A stretch of DNA of 64,000 nucleotides, from the NCBI GenBank assembly GCA_000621985.1, contig JHWW01000007.1, positions 1 to 64,000 of the forward strand. The letters are read 5' to 3'. Origin of the DNA: Lachnospiraceae bacterium V9D3004. Its GTDB lineage: Bacteria; Bacillota; Clostridia; Lachnospirales; Lachnospiraceae. The notes beneath the pieces were generated by a model. That model did not search any database, was not told the DNA's origin, and worked only from the letters and a program-made list of their open reading frames with translations. Of this stretch, positions 1 through 9,771 are shown one piece after another. A program made the position numbers and the translations under genes. Each line of letters starts with the position of its first letter. Within the stretch, counting starts at the first letter, position 1.

Positions 1-497
1 CTCACGACTAAAGTCACAAGTGTGCGGCGGCTAGTTATCAAATGTGTTTCTTCCACTTGACGAAATCCAAGTCTGGCATTTCTGAGTCCCAGATCCTCAT
101 AATAGTACTTAAGTGGTGTTCCGATGTACTTTCTGCCTTTAACATCATACCTGTTTGCTTCATTGATAATAAAAGCATCCTTCAGATATCCTATATACTG
201 CACGATCGTATTCCTGGAGATCTTCGATTTCAATACACTTTTAAATGTTGCCTCAATCTTCGTCGGGTTCGTAAGTGAACCCACCGCTGAAGCGAGCACG
301 TTTAAAAGTGCTTCAAGTTCCTCTGACTTCCCGATGCCGTTACGCTCAATGATGTCAGCCACATATGTTTTTTCAAAAAGATCTGTCAGGTACTTAATCT
401 TTTGTTGATCTGTACGCATCCCCCAAACAAGCGAAAGCCCTCCATACGTGACATATTCGGCCCATCCATGATATATGTCACCTTTATAATTCTGCAT
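1..497 (-). pseudogene. C-terminal fragment of a DUF4143-type AAA ATPase
   Basis: An open frame runs on the minus strand from ATG 497 to the window edge. It reads motifs typical of the C-terminal DUF4143 half of bacterial AAA ATPases: YVTYGGLSLVWG, DLFEKTYVADIIERN, SRNTIVQYIGYLKDAF and YYEDLGLRNARLGFRQ. In the family the last motif continues EETHxMENIIYNEL, but here the match stops after EETHL and is replaced by an arginine/threonine/valine-rich stretch. The N-terminal Walker region is absent, because a TGA lies in frame at 539-537. Both ends are therefore missing or altered, so this is called a decayed fragment. The true extent beyond the edge is unknown. Confidence 0.6.
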
Positions 498-577
498 TAT
501 ATAATATTTACAATAGTAATTTTGATAATTTCGGACTCATTAGCCCGTTTTAATCATTATACTGATTTATATATTAT

Positions 578-723
578 TTATATTGTCATATCTGCCAGCT
601 TCCTGCCACAAAGTATTCCAAGTATACAGCATCCGCAACTTAATATCACATATATACCGCCGGCCACATAATCTTTACTTTCAAACATATTGCACCTCCA
701 AGTGCTACAAATAAGAAACTCAT
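578..723 (-). pseudogene. crcB: crcB (fluoride exporter) remnant with internal deletion
   Basis: An ATG at 723 behind AAAGGAG encodes MSFLFVALGGA, the hallmark N-terminus of CrcB/Fluc fluoride channels. About 30 bp later the sequence reads in another frame from ATG 688 as FESKDYVAGGIYVILSCG followed by CCILGILCGRKLA, which resembles the last CrcB transmembrane helix and tail, ending at TAA 578. The roughly 80 central residues expected between these parts are gone and the frames do not match, so no working channel can be made. CrcB is a dual-topology membrane channel that removes fluoride. The assignment rests on recognising the two ends, and the N-terminal part is short. Confidence 0.5.
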
Positions 724-833
724 GGTTTGTATCTCCTTTAGATTTCTACAATCTGCTCCCTGACACCGCCAAATGATCCTCATAAATGTCCGGAGTATTC
801 GTTGCCATGTTCTCAGAATCGCATATAAAAATG

Positions 834-1151
834 TTATTTCTTCTTTTTCTTTGAAGGCGGTAATTCTTCATACATCGCCTCGACCAGTTCACACAGAAAC
901 TCTCGATTATCAATATCATCCACCAAAAGCATCTCTTTTGCGCCATCATACGGGAGATCCATCGTTGCATCCGGCATAAGCTTCATCGCAGCCGAGACAG
1001 GCTTGACCAGAAGCCTGTCATCATAAATGCCGCCGAATACTCTGCCCCTATAATATAGGATGTATTCTCCCATCATTGCTCTGTAACTTATTTCATCAAG
1101 TCCGTAAAGCTGCTCTAATACGAAATCCAGATACTCTTTTGTTGATGCCAT
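834..1151 (-). CDS. TfoX/Sxy N-terminal domain protein
   Basis: The 105-residue protein is a single TfoX_N domain (MASTKEYLDFVLEQL start, RAMMGEYILYYRGRVFGGI core), followed by a short lysine-only tail. TfoX/Sxy was named for competence control in Gammaproteobacteria; stand-alone TfoX_N proteins of about 100 residues in Firmicutes have no proven role and are often annotated as small regulators. The start is supported by TAGGAGG ahead of ATG 1151. It lies about 20 bp downstream of the SplB-like gene and is probably co-transcribed with it. Confidence 0.85.
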   Translation of the reverse strand: MASTKEYLDFVLEQLYGLDEISYRAMMGEYILYYRGRVFGGIYDDRLLVKPVSAAMKLMPDATMDLPYDGAKEMLLVDDIDNREFLCELVEAMYEELPPSKKKKK

Positions 1152-1172
1152 ACCGCTTTCCTCCTATCCATT

Positions 1173-2051
1173 TTAAAAATCAAATATACTCATCTGCGGA
1201 TACTTATCCGGCAGATCCTGCATAAATCCGAAGCACTCATCCGGAGTTGACATAATCCCATTGTCCTTACAGATTCTCCGGAATATCCCTGTCAATTCTT
1301 TTGCTTTCGGACTTGGCAGTTCATACGCATTCCCATACCTTTTGATATACTGCTCTTTCATTCCCGGAAAATGCTTGTCAAGTGCCGCATAATAATATTC
1401 CCTGTCTCCTTCCCGAAGCGTCATCCCCATGCCGAAATCAATAATGCCCTTTACCCCGACTCTTACACACTCATTCAGAATTGCTGTAATGTTATCCTCA
1501 GTATCATTGATAAACGGTAGAATCGGCGTAAGCCAGACAATCGTTGGAATGCCATTCTTACGCATTTCTTCCAGCACTTCAATCCGTCGCTTTGTATTGC
1601 AGACATTCGGTTCCAATAACCGGCACAAGTTATCGTCATAAGTTGTAAGCGTCATCTGCACCACGCATTTTGCAGATCGGTTAATCTCTGACAGCAAATC
1701 GATATCTCGTAGTATGCGGTCAGATTTTGTCTGAATCGCAACCCCAAAATCATTTTTCAGAATAATCTCCAGGCATCGTCTTGTCAGCCTTAAGTTTTCT
1801 TCACAATGCATATAAGGATCCGACATCGCACCTGTTCCGATCATGCACTTTTTTCTTTTCGACTTCAATGCCTTTTCCAAAAGCTTCGGGGCATTCTGTT
1901 TTACCTCAATATCTTCAAAGGGATGGGTGATCTGATAACACCTGCTCCTGCTGTCACAGTATATGCACCCGTGAGTACATCCCCGATATATGTTCATTCC
2001 ATAGTATCCACCGCTGCCGGTCAGGATCCCTTTTGCATCAACAAAATGCAC
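1173..2051 (-). CDS. SplB-like radical SAM protein
   Basis: The 292-residue protein has a radical SAM cluster C25-x3-C29-x2-C32 (RGCTHGCIYCDSRS), GTGAMSDPY and a TIM-barrel pattern typical of the spore-photoproduct-lyase-related family (COG1533). Members bind a 4Fe-4S cluster that cleaves S-adenosylmethionine; true SplB repairs UV-made spore photoproduct, but this short relative is not necessarily a photolyase, since it lacks the N-terminal extension of about 50 residues found in SplB. GTG 2051 is chosen as start because GAGGGGG lies nine bases upstream. The TfoX-like gene follows closely. Confidence 0.85.
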   Translation of the reverse strand: MHFVDAKGILTGSGGYYGMNIYRGCTHGCIYCDSRSRCYQITHPFEDIEVKQNAPKLLEKALKSKRKKCMIGTGAMSDPYMHCEENLRLTRRCLEIILKNDFGVAIQTKSDRILRDIDLLSEINRSAKCVVQMTLTTYDDNLCRLLEPNVCNTKRRIEVLEEMRKNGIPTIVWLTPILPFINDTEDNITAILNECVRVGVKGIIDFGMGMTLREGDREYYYAALDKHFPGMKEQYIKRYGNAYELPSPKAKELTGIFRRICKDNGIMSTPDECFGFMQDLPDKYPQMSIFDF

Positions 2052-2121
2052 TTTATCAGCCCCCTCTCACGCTCTGTATATATCATATCAGATCCAACAC
2101 GACAACTGTATGTCAGGTTTA

Positions 2122-3222
2122 TTATAGCATTGACATTAATTTTTTATCTATTGAGAATTCACCACTTGAATATTTCATTTCACAAAGATTCATAACACCG
2201 TCACTTCTGTCAATTATCAAATCAATCTGTCCCCCAGGCCACTCACCACCATTAGAGTCAACAAAGGGCTTTACGCTCCATGCATATACGTTACTTAGGA
2301 TCCCTGTAATACCAAGTTTTTTCTTTATTTGAGGTATGTGATGAAGACAAACCTGTTCAAATGCATATCCCGACCAGGCATTTCTTTTCCCGGAGTTTAG
2401 CATGGCCGTCCAGAATTGTTCGTCCTGTCTTGGGGCATTTTTAACAAACTTCAAATAAAACAAAGAAAACATATCGGTCAGTTGATACATCTGGTTCCTT
2501 TCTTTCTTTTTGGGCGCAACATAGTTTCTGATAAAATCGCAAGATGTGAGATTAGAAAGAATTTTACTCAGTTCTCCTCCTGTTAATCCGCTCTCCCTGG
2601 ATATGTCCTCTCTCGTAAGACCTGACAATTTCTTTGAAAGAACTTCTATAACCTTCCTGTAATTAATACTATCTTTGAATAAAGATCTGAATAGAAAATC
2701 ATACTCGGTTCTAAGTGGAGCATTAGCAGCAAACAACAATTTATCGACATTCACCGTCAACGGAAGTTTTTTGTCAAACATATCCAAATAGTAAGGAATA
2801 CCACCGAAAATCATATATACATCCAAAATCTGTTTCTTTCCATATCCCATCTTTTTTACATCATTAAGATATTGTCCTGTTTCCGAAAGTGTGAATGGCG
2901 CAAGATATATGGGTCTTGTTATCCTTCCATACAGACCGCCTCTGTCACCTATCAGTTTATCCACCATCCAGGTTGTAGCCGATCCGCAAACATACAGTTT
3001 TAATATAGGTTTTCTGTTTCCCCAGTTATTCCAGAATGATGCAAGTGCTGTGCGAAAATTACTCTTATTAGTATCCATCCAGGGTAGTTCGTCTATGAAC
3101 ACTGTAACTTTGTCCTTTTTCAATGACAAAAGGTATTCCTTAAGATTATCAAAGGCATCAAACCAGTTTCTAGGTATAGGCTGACTGATTTTTTCTGATT
3201 TGTTTATTACTTTCTGAAATCC
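2122..3222 (-). pseudogene. AAA ATPase (DUF234-type) truncated at both ends
   Basis: The frame encodes the Walker B region VFIDELPWMD, YVCGSATTWMV, GGIPYYL and the C-terminal DEXX-nuclease-like part CEMKYSSGEF of the archaeal/bacterial ATPase plus DUF234 family. The expected N-terminal P-loop (GRRRxGKT) is missing. The frame opens at 3222, just after an in-frame TAA, inside an inverted repeat. At the other end the family continues about 60 residues beyond EMKYSSGEFSID, but here it stops within seven codons. The only start codons left are internal (TTG 3129). Without a P-loop it cannot be an active ATPase. Confidence 0.75.
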
Positions 3223-3250
3223 TTAACTCTCAAAACAATCGAGTTAAGGA
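3220..3250 (-). repeat. 10 bp inverted repeat after padR
   Basis: TCCTTAACTC at 3220-3229 and GAGTTAAGGA at 3241-3250 are perfect complements with an 11-base loop, 11 bp beyond the PadR stop codon. The following TTTC run is short, so it is at most a weak terminator. It also marks the 5' border of the truncated ATPase remnant. Confidence 0.5.
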
Positions 3251-3260
3251 GCTCTTATAA

Positions 3261-3836
3261 TTATTGCCGGATATCAGCTCCGTCACCGAAATGCTGAACG
3301 CCTCCAAGTATCTTTCCTGCTCTATCGCACCACTTCAGATACGCTTCATATGTATCTATCCCGAATGTAACCGTCAGATAGTAATAAACATGGTCCTTTT
3401 GATCCAACACCTTTTCCAGGTTTTCTTTATAAATTCGCAAAACAGCCAGGTCTCTTTTAACCTGTTCCTCAAAATACCGGATGTTCTTAAGGGCGGTATC
3501 ATTGTCCCCCGCCCCGCCAAAATACAGTTTCAGCAGTGTTTCATATTTCAAGTCATTTGCGGCCTGCTCTACGTTCAACCATTCCTTTAGTGCATCTATC
3601 CCCTTATCGGTAATATGATAAAGGATCTTTTCACGCCTGCCATTTGTCTCCGCCCTGTATTTTTCGACAAGCCCGAATTTCTCCATATCAGAGAGTGCCG
3701 GATAGATGCTTCCGAAGCTGCCTTTCCAGAAGAAACTGATCGCTCCGTCTATCCTCTTCTTAATATCATATCCCGTCAGGTCTTCATGAAACAAAAGTCC
3801 AAGGATCACCAAATCAATTTTTCTGTCTTTTGCCAT
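3261..3836 (-). CDS. PadR-family transcriptional regulator
   Basis: This 191-residue protein has an N-terminal PadR winged helix (LVILGLLFHEDLTGYDI, GSIYPALSDMEKFGLV, EKILYHITDKG; residues about 8-85) and a C-terminal Vir_act_alpha_C helical dimerisation domain. PadR proteins repress genes for stress response or transporters. ATG 3836 follows GGAG and sits five bases after the stop of the membrane ferredoxin gene, so the two are one transcript and PadR probably controls it. The AT-rich dyads upstream of that gene (about 4595-4620) are the place to look for its operator. Confidence 0.9.
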   Translation of the reverse strand: MAKDRKIDLVILGLLFHEDLTGYDIKKRIDGAISFFWKGSFGSIYPALSDMEKFGLVEKYRAETNGRREKILYHITDKGIDALKEWLNVEQAANDLKYETLLKLYFGGAGDNDTALKNIRYFEEQVKRDLAVLRIYKENLEKVLDQKDHVYYYLTVTFGIDTYEAYLKWCDRAGKILGGVQHFGDGADIRQ

Positions 3837-3840
3837 ACCG

Positions 3841-4569
3841 CTATCTCCATTTCATACTGTATTTCAACACCTTTTTCGGGCATTCATCCACACATGCCCC
3901 GCACGAGATACATTCCGTACACTTTGAATATACCCCTTCAGATACCATCTTCTTCACATCCAGTCCCATCGGACAAGCCTTACTGCATTTCCCGCATGAG
4001 ATACATTGATCCTTGTCTGCCTCAATATGAAGCTGAGGCAGATGAAGCCATCTTCCTACGGTGCTTCCGATCACCATAAACGGTGCCATCCAGCAAATGT
4101 AATGACAAGCTGCTCTGCGTCCATGGATCAATGCCGGTAACACAAGAATGAGCAGAACTCCATAGTAGATCACATAGTTATAAATACCGGAAATTGATAT
4201 GCCGTGATCCGTCATATAAAACGGATTGATTGTCATATTTCCCTTGCCAAGAATAAACGTAACGATGACAGCAATAATCCAAATGATCCAGATCACGTAT
4301 TTGATCAGGTTCCGCCCGCCCTGCTTTGAGGGTTTGTCATTTATGCGGAGCACACACTCCTGAACCCCTCCTGCCGGACAGAAATATCCACACCACACAC
4401 GCCCGAAGAACATAGACAGCACAAACATGGATACAAACACGATGAAACTGCCGTTCATTATATGCTCCGAAGCGGCCTGAATGATCAGGTACGGCGAGAA
4501 ATACCATATCGTTATCGGAAACAGTAAAAAGGAAACTAAAAGTATCGTTTTTCTGATTTTCTGTCTCAT
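3841..4569 (-). CDS. Membrane 4Fe-4S ferredoxin (NapH/NosR-like)
   Basis: The protein has about five transmembrane helices, a CGYFCPAGG motif after the second helix, and a cytoplasmic C-terminal pair of ferredoxin clusters (CISCGKCSKACP and CTECISCGACVDECP). This is the architecture of the NapH/NosR/RdxA-type electron-transfer membrane proteins that pass electrons across or along the membrane. The partner enzyme is not in the window. The start is taken at ATG 4569, eight bases behind GGAGG, rather than at the in-frame GTG 4575. It forms a two-gene unit with padR. Confidence 0.85.
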   Translation of the reverse strand: MRQKIRKTILLVSFLLFPITIWYFSPYLIIQAASEHIMNGSFIVFVSMFVLSMFFGRVWCGYFCPAGGVQECVLRINDKPSKQGGRNLIKYVIWIIWIIAVIVTFILGKGNMTINPFYMTDHGISISGIYNYVIYYGVLLILVLPALIHGRRAACHYICWMAPFMVIGSTVGRWLHLPQLHIEADKDQCISCGKCSKACPMGLDVKKMVSEGVYSKCTECISCGACVDECPKKVLKYSMKWR

Positions 4570-4679
4570 AATCACACCTCCACAAATGTATCAATTCGAT
4601 ATATCTGTTTGATATATTAATACAATTATGAAAAGATGTCAAGTACTTAACCCGCTAATCGTCGCCAGCCGTATACAAT

Positions 4680-5921
4680 TCAAGCAGGTTTATTTATAAA
4701 TGAACGAGCCATTAACGTGCACTTTCTTAAGACGACAGTTATTAATACCGTTATCAGCATATCTGGTACGGTATATCCAACTGCCAGGTCATAATTCATG
4801 AGAACCCGGTATATAACGAAACCAATAATCCATGAAATGCCCGCTACGCCATCAATTCTTATATCAGTTTTCTTAAGTCTGACAATAAACTGATCTGCTA
4901 TCTGAACTGATATCATTGGTGCAAAAACCGATCCTATGAAGTAAAGGAATTCTGTTATATTCTCCATGGGAAAGAGCATTGCTCCCACTGTTCCGATTAT
5001 GGTATCTATTATCCCCGGAAGGTTATTTTTTATATTATTAACAAAGCTATGATTTCCTTCTGATTCTCCGGGGACTCTGTTCTCCGGGAATAAGGCAAAG
5101 GTCGACTGATTACATGAAAATGCATCAATAAAGTTGGTGGTAACACAAGAGAACACGATAATGAAAAGACCCGCTACGCCAAGTCCTGCCTTGAGCATTA
5201 TCTGATCTATTCTCGTTTCGTGAGTAATTACTGCAGCACCAAGACCTATTATGTACATCCATATACTGGCTAATGTATATGTTGCACATGCAGAAAATGT
5301 TGTCTTAACAGGCTTCTTTGCTCTATGAGTATAATCAGCGATCATCGGAAGCCATGAGAGCGGCATTGCTATTGAAAGTTCAAGGCCCTGTCCAAACGAG
5401 ATCCCCTCACCACCGGCCGGTACAACTGCTTCGCCGGCATTAATTCCTGAGAATATAACATAGGATAAAACAATGGTAAGTAACAGAAGAAGCGACATAA
5501 CAATAACATTCAACTTATCTCTGTGCTTTAATCCAAGCAAGATCCATACAACTGTCAAAACACCTATTATAAAACACCACCATGTATGACCAAGCCCAAG
5601 AATCCCCTGGGCGGATAGTGATGCATCGAAGATCATAATTCCCTGCCAGCCAATGAGCTGTATTATATTCATGATTGCAAACAGATAACTTCCATATCTC
5701 CCAAAGGATAATGCCGAGGACCTCATGGAACCCTCATTATTTCTGACCCCGATGATCCCGGCAAGAACCAGAAGCAAAAATCCTATAAAATGACCTAAAA
5801 TAATAACTGCAAGACCCTGTACAAGTCCCAGACTTTCAAGGCTCGCACCTGTAAGAATCTCGGCGATCGATATAGCTGCACCGAACCAGATTAGTGATAT
5901 ACGAGACATTTTATTTTCCAT
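4680..5921 (-). CDS. NCS1-family permease, CytX-like
   Basis: This 413-residue integral membrane protein has about twelve predicted helices. It shows the NCS1 pattern: IWFGAAISIAEI and TGASLE in helix 1, GWQGIMIFDA in helix 3 and PLSWLPMIADYT in helix 6. It most resembles the cytosine/hydroxymethylpyrimidine permeases CodB and CytX, which import thiamine precursors or nucleobases. No thiamin riboswitch was found in the 100 bp upstream, so the substrate is open. ATG 5909 (MSRISLIW) may be the real start because GGATGG sits correctly before it, whereas ATG 5921 has AAAGG almost touching it. Confidence 0.8.
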   Translation of the reverse strand: MENKMSRISLIWFGAAISIAEILTGASLESLGLVQGLAVIILGHFIGFLLLVLAGIIGVRNNEGSMRSSALSFGRYGSYLFAIMNIIQLIGWQGIMIFDASLSAQGILGLGHTWWCFIIGVLTVVWILLGLKHRDKLNVIVMSLLLLLTIVLSYVIFSGINAGEAVVPAGGEGISFGQGLELSIAMPLSWLPMIADYTHRAKKPVKTTFSACATYTLASIWMYIIGLGAAVITHETRIDQIMLKAGLGVAGLFIIVFSCVTTNFIDAFSCNQSTFALFPENRVPGESEGNHSFVNNIKNNLPGIIDTIIGTVGAMLFPMENITEFLYFIGSVFAPMISVQIADQFIVRLKKTDIRIDGVAGISWIIGFVIYRVLMNYDLAVGYTVPDMLITVLITVVLRKCTLMARSFINKPA

Positions 5922-5977
5922 CCTTTACTTATAAATTTTTACGCATATGCTTTTTATAAGTCAGGATTGTATTTTAT

Positions 5978-6027
5978 AACTGGTATTAATTCAATAGTCA
6001 GAATGAGTATTTTTTATAATACCAGTT
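5978..6027. repeat. 11 bp inverted repeat between ygiQ-like gene and permease
   Basis: AACTGGTATTA at 5978-5988 and TAATACCAGTT at 6017-6027 pair perfectly around a 28-base loop. It sits three bases after the stop codon of the upstream gene and 57 bases before the permease. No T-run follows on the minus strand, so it may be a processing or leader structure rather than a terminator. Confidence 0.5.
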
Positions 6028-6029
6028 TG

Positions 6030-7940
6030 TCACTTTCTCTTTCTCTTCGTTTCTTTTTTTCCCTGCCGTTTTTTTGTATATTTTTTATCATTTGCTTTTG
6101 TAGTGTGAGCATTTTTATGTTCTTTCCCGGCATTATGAGATGCATTTTTTACAGGACGTATCAGACATTTTTTATCATATCCTATCAGATCCTCTCTACC
6201 GGCTTTGACAAGAGCTTCATAGACCAGATCATAATTCTTCGGGTCACGATACTGTATCAGTGCACGCTGCATCATTTTTTCATGGGGATTATTGACCACA
6301 TAGACCGGTTTCATATCGCGCGGATCAATTCCCGTATAGTACATGACCGTAGACATAGTAGAGGGCGTAGGATAAAAATCCTGCACCTGTTCCGGCATAT
6401 AACCTATATCCCGAATATATTCCGCAAGTGCCACAGCCTCTTTAAGCGTGCTTCCGGGATGCGATGACATCAGATAGGGAACTACAAACTGTTTCTTTCC
6501 CATTTTCTCATTCAATCTTTTATAACGGATGATAAACCGTTCATAGACACTGTTCTCCGGTTTTCCCATCCTAAGGAGCACCGGATCCGCAATATGTTCC
6601 GGTGCCACCTTTAGCTGTCCGCTTATGTGATGTTCTACCAACTCCCTAAAAAATGTATCATCCGGATCCGCAAGCAGATAGTCGAACCTGATTCCCGAGC
6701 GCACGAAAACCTTTTTCACCCCCGGAAGTTCCCTGAGTTTTCGCAAAAGTGCCAGGTAATCGCTATGATCCACATGCAGATTCTTGCATGGTTTTGGGAA
6801 AAGACACTGTTTGTTTTTACATACGCCGTATTTTAACTGCTTCTCGCAGGAAGGATGTCTGAAATTAGCCGTCGGGCCACCCACATCGTGAATATACCCC
6901 TTAAAATCAGACATAGATATAATCTTTTTTGCCTCGTCAATGATCGACTCATTACTTCGTATCTGGATCGTGCGTCCCTGATGAAAGGTCAGTGCACAGA
7001 AATTACACCCGCCAAAACATCCGCGATTACTGACCAGAGAAAACCTTATCTCGGATATAGCCGGCACTCCGCCCGCCTCTTCATAAGAAGGATGATAATT
7101 TCTCATATAAGGGAGTGCATATACATCATCCATCTCCTGTATGGAAAGCGGTGGCTGCGGCGGATTCTGCACCACATATACTCCGTGCGGATACTCCTCC
7201 ACCAACATTTTCCCCGTAAAGGGATCAGTATTGTCATACTGTATCTTGAAGCTTTCAGCATAATAACGTTTTTGTTCCTTCATTTGCTCATAAGACGAAA
7301 GCCTGATCTCATCGTAAAACAGACTATCATCCCTTGTTTTGTACACAGTACCTTTGATAAATGTAATGTCCGAGACCTTTAAACCACTGTCTAACGCATC
7401 CGCTATCTCAACGATCGATCTCTCACCCATTCCATAGGAGATCAAATCCGCACTGCTGTCAAGCAATATGGATCTCTTGAAAGAATCCGACCAGTAATCA
7501 TAATGCGCCATACGTCTCAGACTTGCTTCAATCCCACCGATAATGATCGGCGTGTCTTTGTATTTTTTACGAATCAGATTACCGTATACTACAGTGGCAT
7601 GATCCGGGCGTTTTCCAACTTTTCCACCGGGCGTATAGGCGTCCATAGACCGGCGCTTTTTGGATACGTAATAGTGATTAACCATGGAATCCATATTTCC
7701 ACTACTGATCAAAAAAGCCAGTCGCGGCCTACCAAGAATAGCGATACTGTCAGGATCTTTCCAGTCCGGTTGTGCTATGATCCCCACCGAATAACCGTGC
7801 GCCTCCAAAATCCTGCTTATGATCGCATGACCAAAAGACGGATGATCCACATAAGCATCTCCGATAACATAGACAAAATCAAGCTGTCCTATATTCTGTT
7901 TTTCTAAATCTTCTTTACAAATGGGGAGATATCCGGACAT
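6030..7940 (-). CDS. YgiQ-family radical SAM protein (UPF0313)
   Basis: The protein of 636 residues follows the YgiQ order: an N-terminal B12-binding-like domain ([28 protein letters not shown]), a radical SAM core with CFGGCNFC near residue 310 ([19 protein letters not shown]), then the DUF3362-like C-terminal region ([20 protein letters not shown]). A lysine/arginine tail of about 35 residues ends it. YgiQ proteins are widespread in anaerobes and their substrate is unknown. GGAGG lies before ATG 7940. Length and motifs are complete. Confidence 0.92.
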   Translation of the reverse strand: MSGYLPICKEDLEKQNIGQLDFVYVIGDAYVDHPSFGHAIISRILEAHGYSVGIIAQPDWKDPDSIAILGRPRLAFLISSGNMDSMVNHYYVSKKRRSMDAYTPGGKVGKRPDHATVVYGNLIRKKYKDTPIIIGGIEASLRRMAHYDYWSDSFKRSILLDSSADLISYGMGERSIVEIADALDSGLKVSDITFIKGTVYKTRDDSLFYDEIRLSSYEQMKEQKRYYAESFKIQYDNTDPFTGKMLVEEYPHGVYVVQNPPQPPLSIQEMDDVYALPYMRNYHPSYEEAGGVPAISEIRFSLVSNRGCFGGCNFCALTFHQGRTIQIRSNESIIDEAKKIISMSDFKGYIHDVGGPTANFRHPSCEKQLKYGVCKNKQCLFPKPCKNLHVDHSDYLALLRKLRELPGVKKVFVRSGIRFDYLLADPDDTFFRELVEHHISGQLKVAPEHIADPVLLRMGKPENSVYERFIIRYKRLNEKMGKKQFVVPYLMSSHPGSTLKEAVALAEYIRDIGYMPEQVQDFYPTPSTMSTVMYYTGIDPRDMKPVYVVNNPHEKMMQRALIQYRDPKNYDLVYEALVKAGREDLIGYDKKCLIRPVKNASHNAGKEHKNAHTTKANDKKYTKKRQGKKETKRKRK

Positions 7941-8082
7941 TATTGTTCCTCCGTCAGATTAAAAGCTATTCTGCTGCAATTACAGCACATAAACATTTAC
8001 AGTTTCATATAATCATCTGATTACTATCATACAACAACTGCTGCTTTTTTACAATTTTTTAGGCACGGTTGCCTGGTTGGTG

Positions 8083-8121
8083 CTAAAATAAAAACCGCAA
8101 CCACTAAAAAGCAGCTGCGGT
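8083..8121 (-). terminator. Rho-independent terminator after nitroreductase
   Basis: On the minus strand ACCGCAGC (8121-8114) pairs with GTTGCGGT (8101-8094), with one G-U pair and a 12-base loop, and is followed by TTTTATTTT. Confidence 0.8.
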
Positions 8122-8147
8122 CTTATTACTTCCTTCATTTTCTATGT

Positions 8148-8651
8148 CTAGATGTAACTTACTGTCTCCGATAACGGCTTCCTGCTGTTATGGTTCTCCA
8201 ATGGTCCTGCTCCTTCGGTAGCATAACCAAGGTCAAGTATCATTAATATCTCTTCATTTTCCGGAAGTCCGAGATCTTCCTCCAGTTTGTCGGGATCAAA
8301 GAAATTGAGCCAGCAACTGTCGATTCCTTCATCATAAGCAGCAAGCATCAGATGTGTTGCCACTATAGCTGCATCTTCAACTCCGGAGTCTATTTTTCCA
8401 CCCGGATATGTGAATACATTGTCCTTATCAAATGCAACCACAAGAACTACAGGAGCTCCGTATCTGCACGGAGTTGCCTTGTCAATCTTCGCCAGAGCTT
8501 CCTTAGATTCAACAACATATATATGCTGTTCCTGAAGATTCTTCGCTGTCGGAGCAAGTCTTCCAGCCTCTAAGATTGCCTCAAGTTTTTCCTTTTCAAT
8601 CTTCCTTGAATCATACTTCTTACATGAATACCTGTTCTTATTTAGTTTCAG
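8148..8651 (-). pseudogene. Nitroreductase-family protein lacking a clear start
   Basis: The frame reads NRYSCKKYDSRKIEKEKL, EAGRLAPTAKNLQEQ, GIDSCWLNFFDP and LGLPENEEILMILDLGYA, the FMN-binding pattern of small NAD(P)H nitroreductases (about 170 residues). Upstream of the conserved RYSCKKYD the frame closes at a TGA (8654-8652) and offers only CTG 8651. A good ATG at 8655 (MTETK) is one frame off, which suggests a single-base indel near 8640 removed the start. The first in-frame GTG is deep inside the fold. It is either a recent pseudogene, a CTG start, or a sequencing error; the rest of the domain is intact. Confidence 0.65.
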
Positions 8652-8687
8652 TCATCGATAAATAGCTTGTCCTCGTAGTATCATCCT

Positions 8688-9683
8688 TCAATCACAAATC
8701 ACAGGCAACACCTTTTGCTCAATAAAATCCAATCTATCAAAGATTCTTGGCTTGAATGTGCCTGTCATCCCCACAGATACATCTTTCTCTTTGTTTACAT
8801 ATATGATATTTCCACTGTCACCGATCGCTGCATATACCTCTTTATCATCGTACGGCTTGTACCACAGGTAGCCATAGTTCATGAAACCGAATCGCTCACC
8901 TAACTTAATGTGAGGTGTCAGCATGTCTTTTAAGTATTCTTCGGAGATGATCCTCTTGCCTTCATGAAGCCCGTCATCCAAAACAAGAGCACCTATAGTG
9001 GCCATATCTTTTGCCGACATACACAATCCCCAGCCTGCGGTAACTGTACCTTGCGGATCAGTGTACCACTCATATTTCCTGGGATTCCTATTCATGAAGT
9101 AATCAAACTGATCCTCTTTGGAACTGTCGCCGTGGGGTATACGATCCGGAAGACCCAGTGGCTCAAAGAGATTATTGTTGGCAAAATCAATGCATTTCTC
9201 ACCGGTAGCATTCTCTATTATCCCAACTAAAATCTGAATACCGAGTGTAGCATAACGAAACTCACCTGTGATTCCCTTACGGCCTCCAAGATGATCAAGG
9301 ATCGCATACGTAAAACTCTGTGAAGTACATACCTTCTTCCATGGTTCTGACTTACCTTTATATGGAGCTGTCATAGTGAGCAGATGTCTGATCGTGACAT
9401 CATATATTGTCTTCTCCCCGCGCTTTACAGTGTAATCCGGGAAAAATTCCATCACCTTCTGATCAACACTCTTGATATATCCTTTGTCCAAAGCAATTCC
9501 CGCAAGCAAGGCAACTATACCCTTGGTCACGGAATTAACATTCATAGCATCTTCTGTCGTAAAGCCATGCCATCGATCATCATATGCAGTCTCACCGTCT
9601 TTGATCGCATATATCTGGCAGATATTGCTCTCGTTTCCTTTGCTTTCAAAAATGGATCTGTGAAGTTCTTCCTTATTCATCAT
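8688..9683 (-). CDS. Serine hydrolase, beta-lactamase/class C family
   Basis: The 331-residue protein shows the serine beta-lactamase/DD-peptidase fold: SVTK near residue 52 supplies the SxxK nucleophile, YAT near 144 occupies the YxN position and GDSGN near 290 the third motif (HTG/KTG position). There is no signal peptide, so it acts in the cytoplasm and is more likely an esterase or peptidase than a resistance enzyme. GAGGAGG is directly before the double ATG at 9683. Confidence 0.85.
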   Translation of the reverse strand: MMNKEELHRSIFESKGNESNICQIYAIKDGETAYDDRWHGFTTEDAMNVNSVTKGIVALLAGIALDKGYIKSVDQKVMEFFPDYTVKRGEKTIYDVTIRHLLTMTAPYKGKSEPWKKVCTSQSFTYAILDHLGGRKGITGEFRYATLGIQILVGIIENATGEKCIDFANNNLFEPLGLPDRIPHGDSSKEDQFDYFMNRNPRKYEWYTDPQGTVTAGWGLCMSAKDMATIGALVLDDGLHEGKRIISEEYLKDMLTPHIKLGERFGFMNYGYLWYKPYDDKEVYAAIGDSGNIIYVNKEKDVSVGMTGTFKPRIFDRLDFIEQKVLPVICD

Positions 9684-9771
9684 TTGCCTCCTCTTTGGTT
9701 AAGATATGGACGTCCTAAAAATGAATTACAAAGATAACAGCAGCCTCTTCAAAACTTTTCAAATTATATCT

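Noticed and set aside
1-40. Possible group II intron or IS end breaking the DUF4143 gene
   Set aside because: Only 40 bases are visible and no diagnostic end sequence can be confirmed.
1806-2195. Plus-strand open frames over radical SAM genes (also 5967-6467 and 7503-7907)
   Set aside because: They are antisense shadows of well-supported minus-strand genes, with no ribosome-binding sites or recognisable domains.
5922-6029. Thiamin (TPP) riboswitch expected ahead of a CytX-like permease
   Set aside because: No CTGAGA or ACCTGATC-type core motifs are present in the 108 bp.
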